Source of the DNA: Burkholderia sp. GAS332
GTDB lineage: Bacteria; Pseudomonadota; Gammaproteobacteria; Burkholderiales; Burkholderiaceae
Assembly: GCA_900142905.1 (NCBI GenBank)
Contig: FSRV01000002.1
Location: forward strand, 434,001 to 498,000
Reading direction: 5' to 3'
DNA length: 64,000 nucleotides
A program made the translations under genes and the position numbers. Numbering within the stretch: the stretch's first letter is position 1; every line of letters starts with the position of its first letter. Below the pieces are notes generated by a model, which searched no databases, was not told the origin of the DNA, and worked only from the letters and a program-made list of their open reading frames with translations. Below are positions 7,881-16,221 of this stretch, in pieces.

Positions 7881-8707
7881 GTATGCACGCCGAAGACGAC
7901 GTGATCGCACCAATCTCAGTTGAACGTTCGCCGGCCTCGTTGTCGGCGATGTCGGCCGCGTCTGCTCCGAATGCCGATCGCGCCGTGGCGGGCCGCACGC
8001 GGACGTTCGACACACGGCGTCTCTCCAAAGAATTCGGCGACCAGGGCGCGTTCCTGTATCTGGAGGACTTCCTCGCGCCCGAAGTCACCGCCCAGCTCGT
8101 CCAGAGCGCGCGGGGCCTGCTCGACGAAGTGAATCGCAACTATCTGCCCGGTCACAAGCAGGGCGGCAGCGTAAGCCGTCACACAATCGACCGCCTCGCA
8201 CCGTTCATCGCCGAGCTGTATCGCTCGAAGGAACTGATCGGCTGGCTCGAGCAACTGAGCGGCGACAAGCTGCAAGTGTCGCCCGTGGACGACCCGCATG
8301 CCTATGCGCTGTACTACTACACGCGTGCCGGCGATCACATCGGCTGGCACTACGATACTTCGTACTATGACGGCCGCCGCTACACGCTGTTGCTCGGCGT
8401 GATCGACGAATCGTCGTGCCGGCTCGATTACGAATTGCATACGCGCAATCCGGACGTGCCGGACCAGCCGGGCTCGGTGCAGATTCCGCCGGGCGGTCTG
8501 GTGTTCTTCGACGGCGACAAGCTGCGTCATCGCATTACGCCGGCCGGCGCCAACGAAATGCGCGTGTCGTTGACTTTCGAATACGTCACCGACCCGAACA
8601 TGCGGCCGTGGCGCCGTTTCATCTCGAACATGAAAGACGCGATCGCGTATTTCGGTTTCCGCCAGGTGTTCCGTCAGATGACGAAGCGCGGAAAGGACGA
8701 TGCATGA
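7877..8707 (+). CDS. 2-oxoglutarate/Fe(II)-dependent oxygenase
   Basis: 276 residues. The double-stranded beta-helix core has the iron triad H158-x-D160 (GWHYDTSYYDG) and H218 (DKLRHRITP). R229 (NEMRVSLTFEY) is placed to hold 2-oxoglutarate. The first ~45 residues are low-complexity. Members of this fold hydroxylate or otherwise oxidise small molecules, lipids or proteins. Start and stop overlap both neighbours (ATGA on each side), so it is firmly part of the operon and probably modifies the acceptor, the head group or the product of the phosphotransferase. The substrate is unknown. Confidence 0.82.
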   Translation: MSMHAEDDVIAPISVERSPASLSAMSAASAPNADRAVAGRTRTFDTRRLSKEFGDQGAFLYLEDFLAPEVTAQLVQSARGLLDEVNRNYLPGHKQGGSVSRHTIDRLAPFIAELYRSKELIGWLEQLSGDKLQVSPVDDPHAYALYYYTRAGDHIGWHYDTSYYDGRRYTLLLGVIDESSCRLDYELHTRNPDVPDQPGSVQIPPGGLVFFDGDKLRHRITPAGANEMRVSLTFEYVTDPNMRPWRRFISNMKDAIAYFGFRQVFRQMTKRGKDDA

Positions 8708-9723
8708 CTCGCGCGGCCCTGATTCTGCTGTCGATCGGGACGGCGCTTTTTGTCGGCCTGCTCGCATGGCAGGGGTTCGGCTCCGTTGCCTCGGCGCTGG
8801 CCGCGGCAGGCTGGGGGCTCGTGCTCGTCGCGGCGTTCCACCTCGTGCCGCTGGTGCTCGACGCCGGCGCGATCTCGGCGCTGTTCCAGCGCCGGCACGA
8901 CGGCGTGCATCACGACGTCACGCTGCGCGATGCGTTGTTCGCGCGCTGGGTCGGCGAATCGGTGAATAGCCTGTTGCCGGCCGGCCAGATCGGCGGCCCC
9001 GTGGTGATGGTGCGGCAACTGTCCCAGCGCGGCATGCGCATGCGCGACGCGGCCGCCGCCATTACCGTCAGCACCACGGCGCAGGCGCTCGCACAAATCG
9101 TCTTCGCGCTGCTCGGGCTGCTGCTGTTCGGCGCTTACGCCGCGCACGGCGCGTTTCACGATCTGCGAACCGCCACGCTCATTGCCACCGGCGTGCTGGC
9201 CGCGCTGATCGTAGGCTTCTATTACGCGCAGCGGCGCGGCCTGTTCGGCCGTCTGCTCGGTGTGGTCTCGAAGGTGTTCGGCCAGCGCGACTGGTCGTCG
9301 CTGCTGACGCGCGCCGAAGCCGTCGACGCCGCCGTGCAGGCGATGTACCGCGAGCGTGGCCGCGTCGCGGCGAGCTTTGCCCTGAGTCTAGTGGGCTGGA
9401 TCGTCGGCACGGTCGAGGTGTGGCTCGCGCTGCGCTTTCTCGGCCATCCGGTCGACTGGGTCGATGCACTCCTGCTCGAAAGTCTCGGGCAGGCGATTCG
9501 TGGCGCGGCGTTCATGATCCCGGGCTCGCTCGGCGTGCAGGAAGGCGGTTATCTACTGCTCGCGCCGCTCGTGGGCTTGCCGCCGGATGCGGCGCTGGCG
9601 TTGTCGCTCGCCAAGCGCGCACGTGAAATCCTGCTGGGCCTGCCGGGTCTGCTGGTTTTGCACTTCAGCGAACGAAGCTGGCAACGGCGGCGCGCTACGG
9701 CGCGCGTGCCGGTTGCCGATTAA
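8704..9723 (+). CDS. UPF0104/LPG-synthase-type transmembrane (flippase-like, HpnL-like) protein
   Basis: 339 residues, about eight membrane helices. The patterns ARWVGESVNSLLPAGQIGGPVVMVRQLSQRG and MIPGSLGVQEGGYLLLAPLVGLPPDAALALSLAKRAREILLGLPGLLVL are typical of the lysylphosphatidylglycerol-synthase membrane domain, as in MprF and HpnL. That domain is associated with moving lipids between leaflets. There is no soluble aminoacyl-transferase domain, so it is more likely a flippase or partner than a synthase. The ATG overlaps the oxygenase stop. In context it may translocate the lipid made by this operon; that is inference. Confidence 0.8.
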   Translation: MTRAALILLSIGTALFVGLLAWQGFGSVASALAAAGWGLVLVAAFHLVPLVLDAGAISALFQRRHDGVHHDVTLRDALFARWVGESVNSLLPAGQIGGPVVMVRQLSQRGMRMRDAAAAITVSTTAQALAQIVFALLGLLLFGAYAAHGAFHDLRTATLIATGVLAALIVGFYYAQRRGLFGRLLGVVSKVFGQRDWSSLLTRAEAVDAAVQAMYRERGRVAASFALSLVGWIVGTVEVWLALRFLGHPVDWVDALLLESLGQAIRGAAFMIPGSLGVQEGGYLLLAPLVGLPPDAALALSLAKRAREILLGLPGLLVLHFSERSWQRRRATARVPVAD

Positions 9724-9750
9724 TCTCCGTATTTTTTCAAAGGACCGCGC

Positions 9751-10515
9751 ATGCGTGCCATCATCCTCGCAGCGGGCCTCGGCCTGCGTCTCCAGCAACC
9801 GCCGCAGGCACAGTTCCCGAAGTGCCTGCTGCAGTTCGACGGCATGAGCCTGCTCGAACGGCATCTGCAGATGCTTGAAACCGCCGGCGTGACCGACGTC
9901 GTGCTGGCGCTCGGTTTTCAGCCGGAATCGGTGCAGGCGGAACTGGCGCGGATCAACTGGCCGCATCAGGTGGAAACCGTGCTGAACCCGCGTTACGACC
10001 TGGGCAGCGTGCTGACGGTGCACACGGTGGCCGAGGCGCTGACGCGCGGCGGGGACGTGCTGCTGATGGACGCCGACGTGCTTTACGACGAGCGCATTCT
10101 GAGCGCGCTGGTGGCGGGCGAGACGGTCAACCGTCTGTTGATCGACCGTGATTTCGAAGCCGGTGACGAGCCCGTCAAGCTATGCCTGAAAGACGGTGTA
10201 CCGGTCGAATTGCGCAAGCAGCTCGCCGTCAATCTCGAGTACGACACCATTGGCGAATCGGTGGGCTTCTTCCGCTTCCGCCAGGAAACCGCGCAACGTT
10301 TCACGGAGATCGTCGCGGGCTACGTGGATAGCGGCCGGGCCAACATGCCGCACGAAGAAGCGGTGCGCGACCTGTTGCTGGAGCGCAGCCAGGTGTTCGA
10401 CACGGCCGACGTGACCGGCTCGCCGTGGATCGAGATCGACTTCCCGAACGACGTCGCGCGTGCAAGCACCGAGATTCTGCCGCAGCTGCAACCGCTGGTC
10501 AGTGCATCGCGTTAA
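9751..10515 (+). CDS. NTP-transferase (LicC/IPCT-like cytidylyltransferase)
   Basis: 254 residues with a Rossmann-type nucleotidyltransferase fold. The N-terminal MRAIILAAGLGLRL is the nucleotide-binding loop, FPKCLLQFDGMSLLERHL follows, then LLMDADVLYDERIL (metal Asp), and SPWIEIDFPNDVARA near residue 230, a C-terminal signature shared by LicC-like phosphocholine and inositol-phosphate cytidylyltransferases. It probably activates a phospho-alcohol as its CDP derivative for the phosphotransferase encoded at the start of the operon. This pairing resembles the IPCT/DIPPS enzyme pair of thermophiles. A 27-base gap from the previous gene contains AAAGGA as a ribosome-binding site. Confidence 0.8.
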   Translation: MRAIILAAGLGLRLQQPPQAQFPKCLLQFDGMSLLERHLQMLETAGVTDVVLALGFQPESVQAELARINWPHQVETVLNPRYDLGSVLTVHTVAEALTRGGDVLLMDADVLYDERILSALVAGETVNRLLIDRDFEAGDEPVKLCLKDGVPVELRKQLAVNLEYDTIGESVGFFRFRQETAQRFTEIVAGYVDSGRANMPHEEAVRDLLLERSQVFDTADVTGSPWIEIDFPNDVARASTEILPQLQPLVSASR

Positions 10516-10547
10516 GTCTCGCCGCTGAATTGCTGCCGTATTGCATG

Positions 10548-10600
10548 GTGAGCCGGCTGGTTGCCGGCTCACTATCGCGTCGCTTTTTCTCTTCGCTTTT
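10548..10600 (+). terminator. hairpin with T-rich tail after the four-gene operon
   Basis: GTGAGCCGGC-TGGTT-GCCGGCTCAC is a perfect 10-bp stem ending at 10572. T-rich tracts (CGCTTTTTCTCTTCGCTTTTTC) begin about 10 bases later. A probable transcription end, though the spacing to the T-run is longer than ideal. Confidence 0.55.
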
Positions 10601-10778
10601 TCTCCTTTTTCACGCCTGTTTCTCGTCGCCGGTACTGCCTCGTTGCGCGCGCAACGATTGGGCGCCGGATAGCCGCGCGTCACGATCGCGGGTACGAAAA
10701 GGCTTCGCTCAGCAACATCTGTTGTCGTTGCGGTGCCATAATTAACGCTTTACACCGGCGGCCTTGCAACCCGTCGTC

Positions 10779-12188
10779 ATGCCAATGCCTCTCGCTTTAG
10801 GCGCTTTCATCGTTCCGCTGATCGTCGCGTGTGCGATGTTCATGGAAAATGTGGACGGCACGGTCATCGTGACGTCGCTGCCTGTTCTGGCGCGCGATCT
10901 CGGCCAGGACCCCATTACCCTTAAGCTCGCCGTGACGGCTTACGTCATTGGCCTCGGCGTCTTCATTCCCATTTGCGGCTGGGTTGCCGACCGCTTCGGT
11001 TCGCGCACGGTGTTTCGCACGGCCATCGGCATTTTCATGGCCGGCTCGCTGATGTGCGCGGCGTCCACGTCGCTCGGCACCTTCGTGGTTGCACGCTTCG
11101 TGCAAGGCATCGGCGGCGCGATGATGGTGCCGGTGGGACGCATCATCATTTTTCGCTCGTTGCCTAAGTCCGACTTCATTCGCGCGGTCAATTATCTGAC
11201 CGTCCCCGCGCTGCTCGGGCCGGTAGTGGGACCACCGCTCGGTGGCTTCATCACGACGTATCTGCACTGGCGCCTGATCTTCTTCATCAACATTCCAATC
11301 GGCCTGCTGGGCATCTGGCTTGCGAACAAGCACATCGCCAACGTGCGCGAAGCGCATCCTGGCCGGCTCGACTGGACCGGCTTCATATTGTCGGCGAGCG
11401 GGGCGTCGCTGTTCATGCTGGGGCTCTCGCTCGTAGGTGGTGAGTTGGTGTCGAACACGGTGTCGGTCAGCATGTGCGTGATCGGCGTGGCGCTGCTGGT
11501 GATTTACGTGCTGTACGCAAACCGTGTCGAATTGCCGGTGCTGGATCTTCGGCTATTGCGCATTCCGAGTTTTCACGCGAGCGTGGTGGGCGGCTCGCTG
11601 TTTCGCATCGGCCTGGGCGCAGTGCCGTTCCTGTTGCCGCTCGCGTTGCAGGAAGGACTGGGCATGACCGCGTTCAAGTCGGGGTCGATCACCTGCGCGT
11701 CCGCGTTCGGCTCGATCTTCATGAAGGCGGCCGCGTCGCGCATTCTCGGCCGATTCGGTTTCCGCAACGTGCTCATGTTTAACGCCGTTTGCGCGGGCCT
11801 GTCCATTGCCATCTACGGTCTGTTCTTTCCTGGCACGCCGCATTGGCTGATCTGGTGTGTGGTGCTGTTCGGCGGTTTCTTCCCGTCGTTGCAGTTCACT
11901 TCGTTGAATACCTTGGCGTATGCGGATATTCCGAGCCGCGACATTGGCCGCGCGACGAGTGTCGCGAGTGTGATCCAGCAGATTTCGTTGGGGCTCGGCG
12001 TGACGATCGCCGGCATCGTGCTGCAAATCTCGCATAACGTGCAGGGTCATTCGACCATCGTGTTCTCCGACTTCTGGCCGGCGTTTCTGGCGGTCGGCCT
12101 GTTCTCGTTCCTGTCGATTCCGGTGACCGCGCGCTTGCCGCAAGGCGCCGGCGATGAAATCGCGCGCGGCAGCAGAGGGTCCGCCTGA
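10779..12188 (+). CDS. MFS transporter, DHA2 (EmrB/QacA-like) family
   Basis: 469 residues with about 14 membrane helices, as in drug:H+ antiporter-2 exporters. The first helix region reads ACAMFMENVDGTVIVTSLPVLARDL (motif D1-like), then GWVADRFGSRTVFR is motif A and VARFVQGIGGAMMVPVGRIIIFR is motif B-like. GPVVGPPLGGFIT is motif C, the antiporter motif. A TTG five codons earlier and an ATG two codons later are alternative starts; none has a strong ribosome-binding site. The substrate is unknown. It is separated from the preceding operon by a terminator-like hairpin. Confidence 0.88.
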   Translation: MPMPLALGAFIVPLIVACAMFMENVDGTVIVTSLPVLARDLGQDPITLKLAVTAYVIGLGVFIPICGWVADRFGSRTVFRTAIGIFMAGSLMCAASTSLGTFVVARFVQGIGGAMMVPVGRIIIFRSLPKSDFIRAVNYLTVPALLGPVVGPPLGGFITTYLHWRLIFFINIPIGLLGIWLANKHIANVREAHPGRLDWTGFILSASGASLFMLGLSLVGGELVSNTVSVSMCVIGVALLVIYVLYANRVELPVLDLRLLRIPSFHASVVGGSLFRIGLGAVPFLLPLALQEGLGMTAFKSGSITCASAFGSIFMKAAASRILGRFGFRNVLMFNAVCAGLSIAIYGLFFPGTPHWLIWCVVLFGGFFPSLQFTSLNTLAYADIPSRDIGRATSVASVIQQISLGLGVTIAGIVLQISHNVQGHSTIVFSDFWPAFLAVGLFSFLSIPVTARLPQGAGDEIARGSRGSA

Positions 12189-12370
12189 GTGTGCAACGCG
12201 TGCTGCGCTGCACTTCACCGCGTGGCGCGGCGCGCTTGCCGTGTTCGATGCTGATTTGAACACCCGCGACGCGCGACAGTTAGCGTCATTAAGGGGCGTT
12301 TTTTGTGTACCGCAGCATGCACCAACGGTGTGCGGCGGCTTCGCAAATGGCGGACCCGCATGTTATAAGC

Positions 12371-12416
12371 CCAAGACAGCTTTCGTTTTCGTCAGATAAA
12401 AGCGTTGTCTTGGAGG
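12371..12416 (+). promoter_or_regulatory. ggt leader hairpin overlapping the ribosome-binding site
   Basis: CCAAGACA (12371-12378) pairs perfectly with TGTCTTGG (12406-12413), and inner CTTT/AAAG bases extend the helix. The distal arm runs into GGAGG (12412-12416), the ribosome-binding site of ggt. A TTATAA -10-like box lies just upstream (about 12363), so the hairpin may sit at the very 5' end of the mRNA and could limit translation. Confidence 0.35.
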
Positions 12417-12423
12417 ATATCGA

Positions 12424-14157
12424 ATGAAGTTGTTTCACAACGTCAAAGGGTCCGCTAGCGGGCTTGCGTTCGTCGCGCTCGTCTCTGTTTCAAGCGGTTT
12501 TCTCGAAGCCACGCCGGCCTTTGCCAAAGCGCCCGAACAAGCGCAGCCGGCGATTCTCACGGCTTCCGCCATTGCGGTCGCCGACAAGTACAGCGCCGAC
12601 GCTGCTGAACAGATCTTCAAGGAAGGCGGCAACGCCGTCGACGCGGCAGTCGCGATTGCCTTCACGCTTGCCGTGACGTATCCGGAGGCGGGCAACATCG
12701 GCGGTGGTGGTTTTATGACGCTGTATGTCGACGGCAAGCCGTACTTCCTCGACTATCGCGAGCGTGCACCCCTGGCCGCGACGAAGAACATGTATCTCGA
12801 CGACAAGGGCGAGGTCATCAAGGACATGAGCATGTTCGGCTATCGCGCGGTGGGCGTGCCGGGCACCGTCGACGGCATGTGGCAAGCGCAGCGCCGCTTC
12901 GGCAAGCTCAAATGGAAGCAGGTGCTCGCGCCGGCCATTCATTACGCGCGCGATGGCTTCGAGGTCAGCGAGCAATTGCAGCAACGCCGCGACGACGCCG
13001 CGAAAGACTTTGCCGGCAAGACCAACTTCGACACCTACTTCGGCAACCTGAAGCAGGGCGTCAACTTCAAGCAACCGGATCTCGCCGCCGTGCTGCAGCG
13101 CATTTCGGATCAAGGCGCGAAAGACTTCTACTCGGGCAAGACGGCCGATCTGATCGCGGCGTCCATGCGCGGCCACGGCCTGATTACGAAGGCCGACCTG
13201 CAGCAGTACAAAGCCGTGTGGCGTCAGCCGATCCAGGCGGACTGGAATGGCTATCGCGTGATTACCGCGCCGCCTCCGAGTTCGGGTGGTATCGGTCTCG
13301 TGCAGTTGCTGAAGATGAAGGCCGACATCGCACCCGACTTCAAGGACGTCACGCTTAATTCCGCGCAGTACGTGCACCTGATCGCGGAAATCGAGAAGCG
13401 CGTGTTCGCCGATCGTGCGCAGTATCTCGGCGACCCGGACTTCTACAAGGTGCCGGTCGCACAACTGATCGACGACGGGTATCTCGCGAAGCGTGCCGCC
13501 GAGGTGAACCCGAATACGCCGTCGGATACCAAGAGCGTGCAACCGGGTTTGGGCACGTCGATGCCGGAGAAAGCGGAAACCACGCACTTCTCGGTAATCG
13601 ACAAGTGGGGTAACGCGGTGTCGAACACGTACACCATCAACGGCTACTTCGGCTCGGGCGTGGTGGCGGATCGCACGGGCATCGTGCTGAACGACGAGAT
13701 GGACGACTTCTCCGCGAAGCCGGGCGTTGCGAACCAGTTTGGCGTGGTGGGTGCCGACGCGAATTCGATTGAGCCGAAGAAGCGCCCGTTGTCGTCGATG
13801 ACCCCGACGATTCTGACCAAGGACGGCAAGGTGTCGCTCGTGATCGGCACGCCGGGTGGCTCGCGCATCTTCACGTCGATCTTCCAGGTGATCAACAACG
13901 TTTACGATTTCAACATGCCGTTGCAGGCGGCCGTGGGCGCGATGCGCTTCCATCACCAGTTGTTGCCGCCGAACACGATCTTCTGGGAGCCGTACATGCC
14001 GATCGAGGGCGAGCTCGCCAAGCAGATCGAAGCCAAGGGCTACGTGCTGAAGGGACAGGATTTCAGCGGCGACATCCAGGCGATCAAGGTCAATGGCGAT
14101 ACGCCGGAAGCCGCAGCCGATCCGCGCGGCCGTGGTGTGACGCGGGTGATTCAGTGA
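12424..14157 (+). CDS. ggt: gamma-glutamyltranspeptidase, periplasmic
   Basis: 577 residues, the normal size. A Sec signal (to about residue 34, AFAKA) is followed by the large-subunit motif AGNIGGGGFMTLY. Autocleavage should occur before the catalytic Thr386 in ETTHFSVIDKWGNAVSNTYTIN, generating the small subunit. RPLSSMTPTIL and GTPGGSRIFTSI are the substrate-binding and oxyanion regions of the family. The enzyme removes gamma-glutamyl groups from glutathione and related peptides. A strong GGAGG site lies 7 bases before the ATG. It is monocistronic, with a perfect palindromic terminator downstream. Confidence 0.95.
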   Translation: MKLFHNVKGSASGLAFVALVSVSSGFLEATPAFAKAPEQAQPAILTASAIAVADKYSADAAEQIFKEGGNAVDAAVAIAFTLAVTYPEAGNIGGGGFMTLYVDGKPYFLDYRERAPLAATKNMYLDDKGEVIKDMSMFGYRAVGVPGTVDGMWQAQRRFGKLKWKQVLAPAIHYARDGFEVSEQLQQRRDDAAKDFAGKTNFDTYFGNLKQGVNFKQPDLAAVLQRISDQGAKDFYSGKTADLIAASMRGHGLITKADLQQYKAVWRQPIQADWNGYRVITAPPPSSGGIGLVQLLKMKADIAPDFKDVTLNSAQYVHLIAEIEKRVFADRAQYLGDPDFYKVPVAQLIDDGYLAKRAAEVNPNTPSDTKSVQPGLGTSMPEKAETTHFSVIDKWGNAVSNTYTINGYFGSGVVADRTGIVLNDEMDDFSAKPGVANQFGVVGADANSIEPKKRPLSSMTPTILTKDGKVSLVIGTPGGSRIFTSIFQVINNVYDFNMPLQAAVGAMRFHHQLLPPNTIFWEPYMPIEGELAKQIEAKGYVLKGQDFSGDIQAIKVNGDTPEAAADPRGRGVTRVIQ

Positions 14158-14224
14158 GCGTTTGACTGGAATCGTTCAGGTGCCTCTGGGCGGCGCATCT
14201 TTGCAGATGCGCTGCAGGCAGAAG

Positions 14225-14262
14225 AAAGGCCTCGCACTCAATTGAGTGCGAGGCCTTTTTTT
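14225..14262 (+). terminator. terminator after ggt
   Basis: A perfect 34-bp palindrome (arms begin AAAGGCCTCGCACTCAA) runs into a T tract ending at 14262. It is about 70 bases past the ggt stop and symmetrical enough to act on both strands, so it may also serve the convergent protease gene. Confidence 0.9.
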
Positions 14263-14344
14263 CTGCGAGATTAATGGCGCGTGAGGCACGGAGCGAAAGG
14301 CACGGAGCGCGAAACTTCGTTGAGTCGCTATACACCCGCTCAGA

Positions 14345-15391
14345 TCAGCTTGTCTGCTCTACCGGCGTCAAGGTCAATTCGAGCCGTTGTGCGCCACGCA
14401 ACACGGTCACGTTCACCGGTTTGTCGATACGCGACGCATCAAGCGTGCGTTGCAGGCCATCGACGTCCTGCACGGCAAGCGCGTCGATCGCGACGATCGT
14501 GTCATCGGTTCGCAGGCCGCCTAGCGCGGCCGGACTGCCTTTGACGATTTCCATGACGTGCACGCCGCTCTCCGAACTCAACGCGAAATAGCGCTGCACG
14601 CGGCGCGACAGCGGCCTCGTGGTACCGGCCACGCCGATATACGCGCGCCGCACACGGCCGTGCGTGAAGATCTGCATGATGACCCACTTGGCCGTATCGA
14701 TCGCGGTGGCGAAGCAGATCGCCTGCGCGCCGGGAATGATCGCGGTGTTCACGCCGATCACCTGACCGGCCGAATTGATCAGCGGTCCGCCCGAATTGCC
14801 GGGATTGAGCGCGGCATCCGTCTGGATCACGTCGTAGATCATGCGGCCCGAATTCGAACGCAGCGAGCGGCCGAGTGCCGAGACCACGCCGGTTGTCACG
14901 GTTTGGGCGAGGCCGAGCGGATTGCCGACCGCGATCGCGATCTGGCCGACCCGCAGCGTCGACGATTCGCCGAGTTCGACGTGCGGCAACGGTTCCGGCG
15001 AGCCGATACGCAGCACGGCCAGATCGCTGCCGGGGTCGTCGCCGACCAGATCGGCGTCGAATTTCGCGCCGTCGCCGAGGGTCACCTTGATGTGCGTGGC
15101 GCCGTGCACGACGTGGCTGTTGGTGAGCAAATAGCCGTCGGGCGTGAACAGAAAGCCCGAGCCGGTGCCGCCGCGCGGGCCGCGGTTATCACGCCCGGAA
15201 GGGCGGCCGGGCAACCGGTGTTCGACGGAAATGAAGGCGACCGCCTGCTGAACGCGTTCCAGCGCGCCGATCACGGTGCGGGAATAGGCGTCGAGCAGGG
15301 CGTCGTCGGATAGGGGACTGAGGGTGTTGGGCCCGGGGGCGTCGGATGCGGCGCGCGACAGGTCATCAATGAAGCGTGGACGGCTTCCCAT
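14345..15391 (-). CDS. S1C (HtrA/Deg-type) serine protease with PDZ domain, no signal peptide
   Basis: 348 residues. Trypsin-like domain with the triad His in LLTNSHVVHGATH, Asp in DPGSDLAVLRIG and Ser in NPGNSGGPLINSAG. A single PDZ domain follows (AALGGLRTDDTIVAIDALAVQDVDGLQRTL). Two features differ from DegP/DegS: there is only one PDZ domain, and the N-terminus (MGSRPRFIDDLSRAASDAPG) is hydrophilic with neither a signal nor a membrane anchor. The enzyme is therefore predicted cytoplasmic unless the true start lies elsewhere. It probably takes part in protein quality control. Confidence 0.88.
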   Translation of the reverse strand: MGSRPRFIDDLSRAASDAPGPNTLSPLSDDALLDAYSRTVIGALERVQQAVAFISVEHRLPGRPSGRDNRGPRGGTGSGFLFTPDGYLLTNSHVVHGATHIKVTLGDGAKFDADLVGDDPGSDLAVLRIGSPEPLPHVELGESSTLRVGQIAIAVGNPLGLAQTVTTGVVSALGRSLRSNSGRMIYDVIQTDAALNPGNSGGPLINSAGQVIGVNTAIIPGAQAICFATAIDTAKWVIMQIFTHGRVRRAYIGVAGTTRPLSRRVQRYFALSSESGVHVMEIVKGSPAALGGLRTDDTIVAIDALAVQDVDGLQRTLDASRIDKPVNVTVLRGAQRLELTLTPVEQTS

Positions 15392-15578
15392 GGCGATGCT
15401 CCGGATAAACGGAAATCCAGATGCGGGGCGGCGGGAGCGTTTTCAAGTGTGGGCGGGGTGGGGTGCGCGAGGCCGGCTGTGAGACACTTTCTTGCGTCAG
15501 GCCACGCCAATATCGGCAACGCCCCGGCTTACGCCATGTAAGCCCGCCAGGCGCCACCCTAGCAAGGAGACAGCCGCC

Positions 15579-16031
15579 ATGAACTCGCCCGCCAAGTCCG
15601 CCGCAGCCATAGCCGCAGCCTCTGCCTCTGCCTCTGCCACGTCGAGCGCGCAGACCGACCCGGCAGAACCGGCCGAGCCGCGCATCGAGTCCCTCAGTGC
15701 CATCACACTTGCCACCTGCGATATGCCGCGCGCCGTGCTGTTTTACGAAGCGCTGGGTTTTCCGATCAAATTCGGTGGTTCGCAGGAAGCGTTTACGTCG
15801 TTTGCATTCGGTGGTTCGTATCTGAACCTGATCGTCGATACGCGCGCACCGGTCAACTGGTGGGGCCGCGTGATCATTTATGTCTCGGATGTCGACGCGC
15901 TCTACCGGAAGGCGCTGGCGGCGGGTTTGAAGCCGTCGCTCCAGCCGTCCGACGCGTCGTGGGGCGAGCGCTATTTCCACATCACCGATCCTGACGGCCA
16001 CGAACTCAGCTTCGCGAGGCCATTGCGTTAG
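15579..16031 (+). CDS. VOC/glyoxalase-superfamily protein
   Basis: 150 residues. After a low-complexity Ala/Ser leader (encoded by a short GCCTCT repeat), one vicinal-oxygen-chelate unit follows: ITLATCDMPRAVLFYEALGFPIKFGG to YFHITDPDGHELSFARPL. The YFHITDPDGHELSF end is the classic VOC signature with the metal-ligand Glu. The family includes glyoxalase I, dioxygenases and resistance proteins; the substrate is not predictable. AAGGAG lies 10 bases before the chosen ATG, which decides against the upstream start. Confidence 0.8.
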   Translation: MNSPAKSAAAIAAASASASATSSAQTDPAEPAEPRIESLSAITLATCDMPRAVLFYEALGFPIKFGGSQEAFTSFAFGGSYLNLIVDTRAPVNWWGRVIIYVSDVDALYRKALAAGLKPSLQPSDASWGERYFHITDPDGHELSFARPLR

Positions 16032-16221
16032 CGCGAGGCGGCCGCGCTAAACTCGCTATCATGGATAGCCATAAGGCGCGGGCCGCTGGCGAGCGCCCTT
16101 TGTCCCACGGCGCGGCTGCCGCGCTAGTAACACGGCTGACACTTCACGCTTCGATAATCGAACGCGTTCGCGACGCGCATGCGCCGCGTGCCTAACCATT
16201 CCCGTTGCCAGGAGAGTCGCA

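Noticed and set aside
12490..13956. Long minus-strand frame (488 codons) opposite ggt
   Set aside because: The + strand encodes an unmistakable gamma-glutamyltranspeptidase; the opposite frame is Arg/His/Val-rich, typical of a shadow in G/C-rich DNA.
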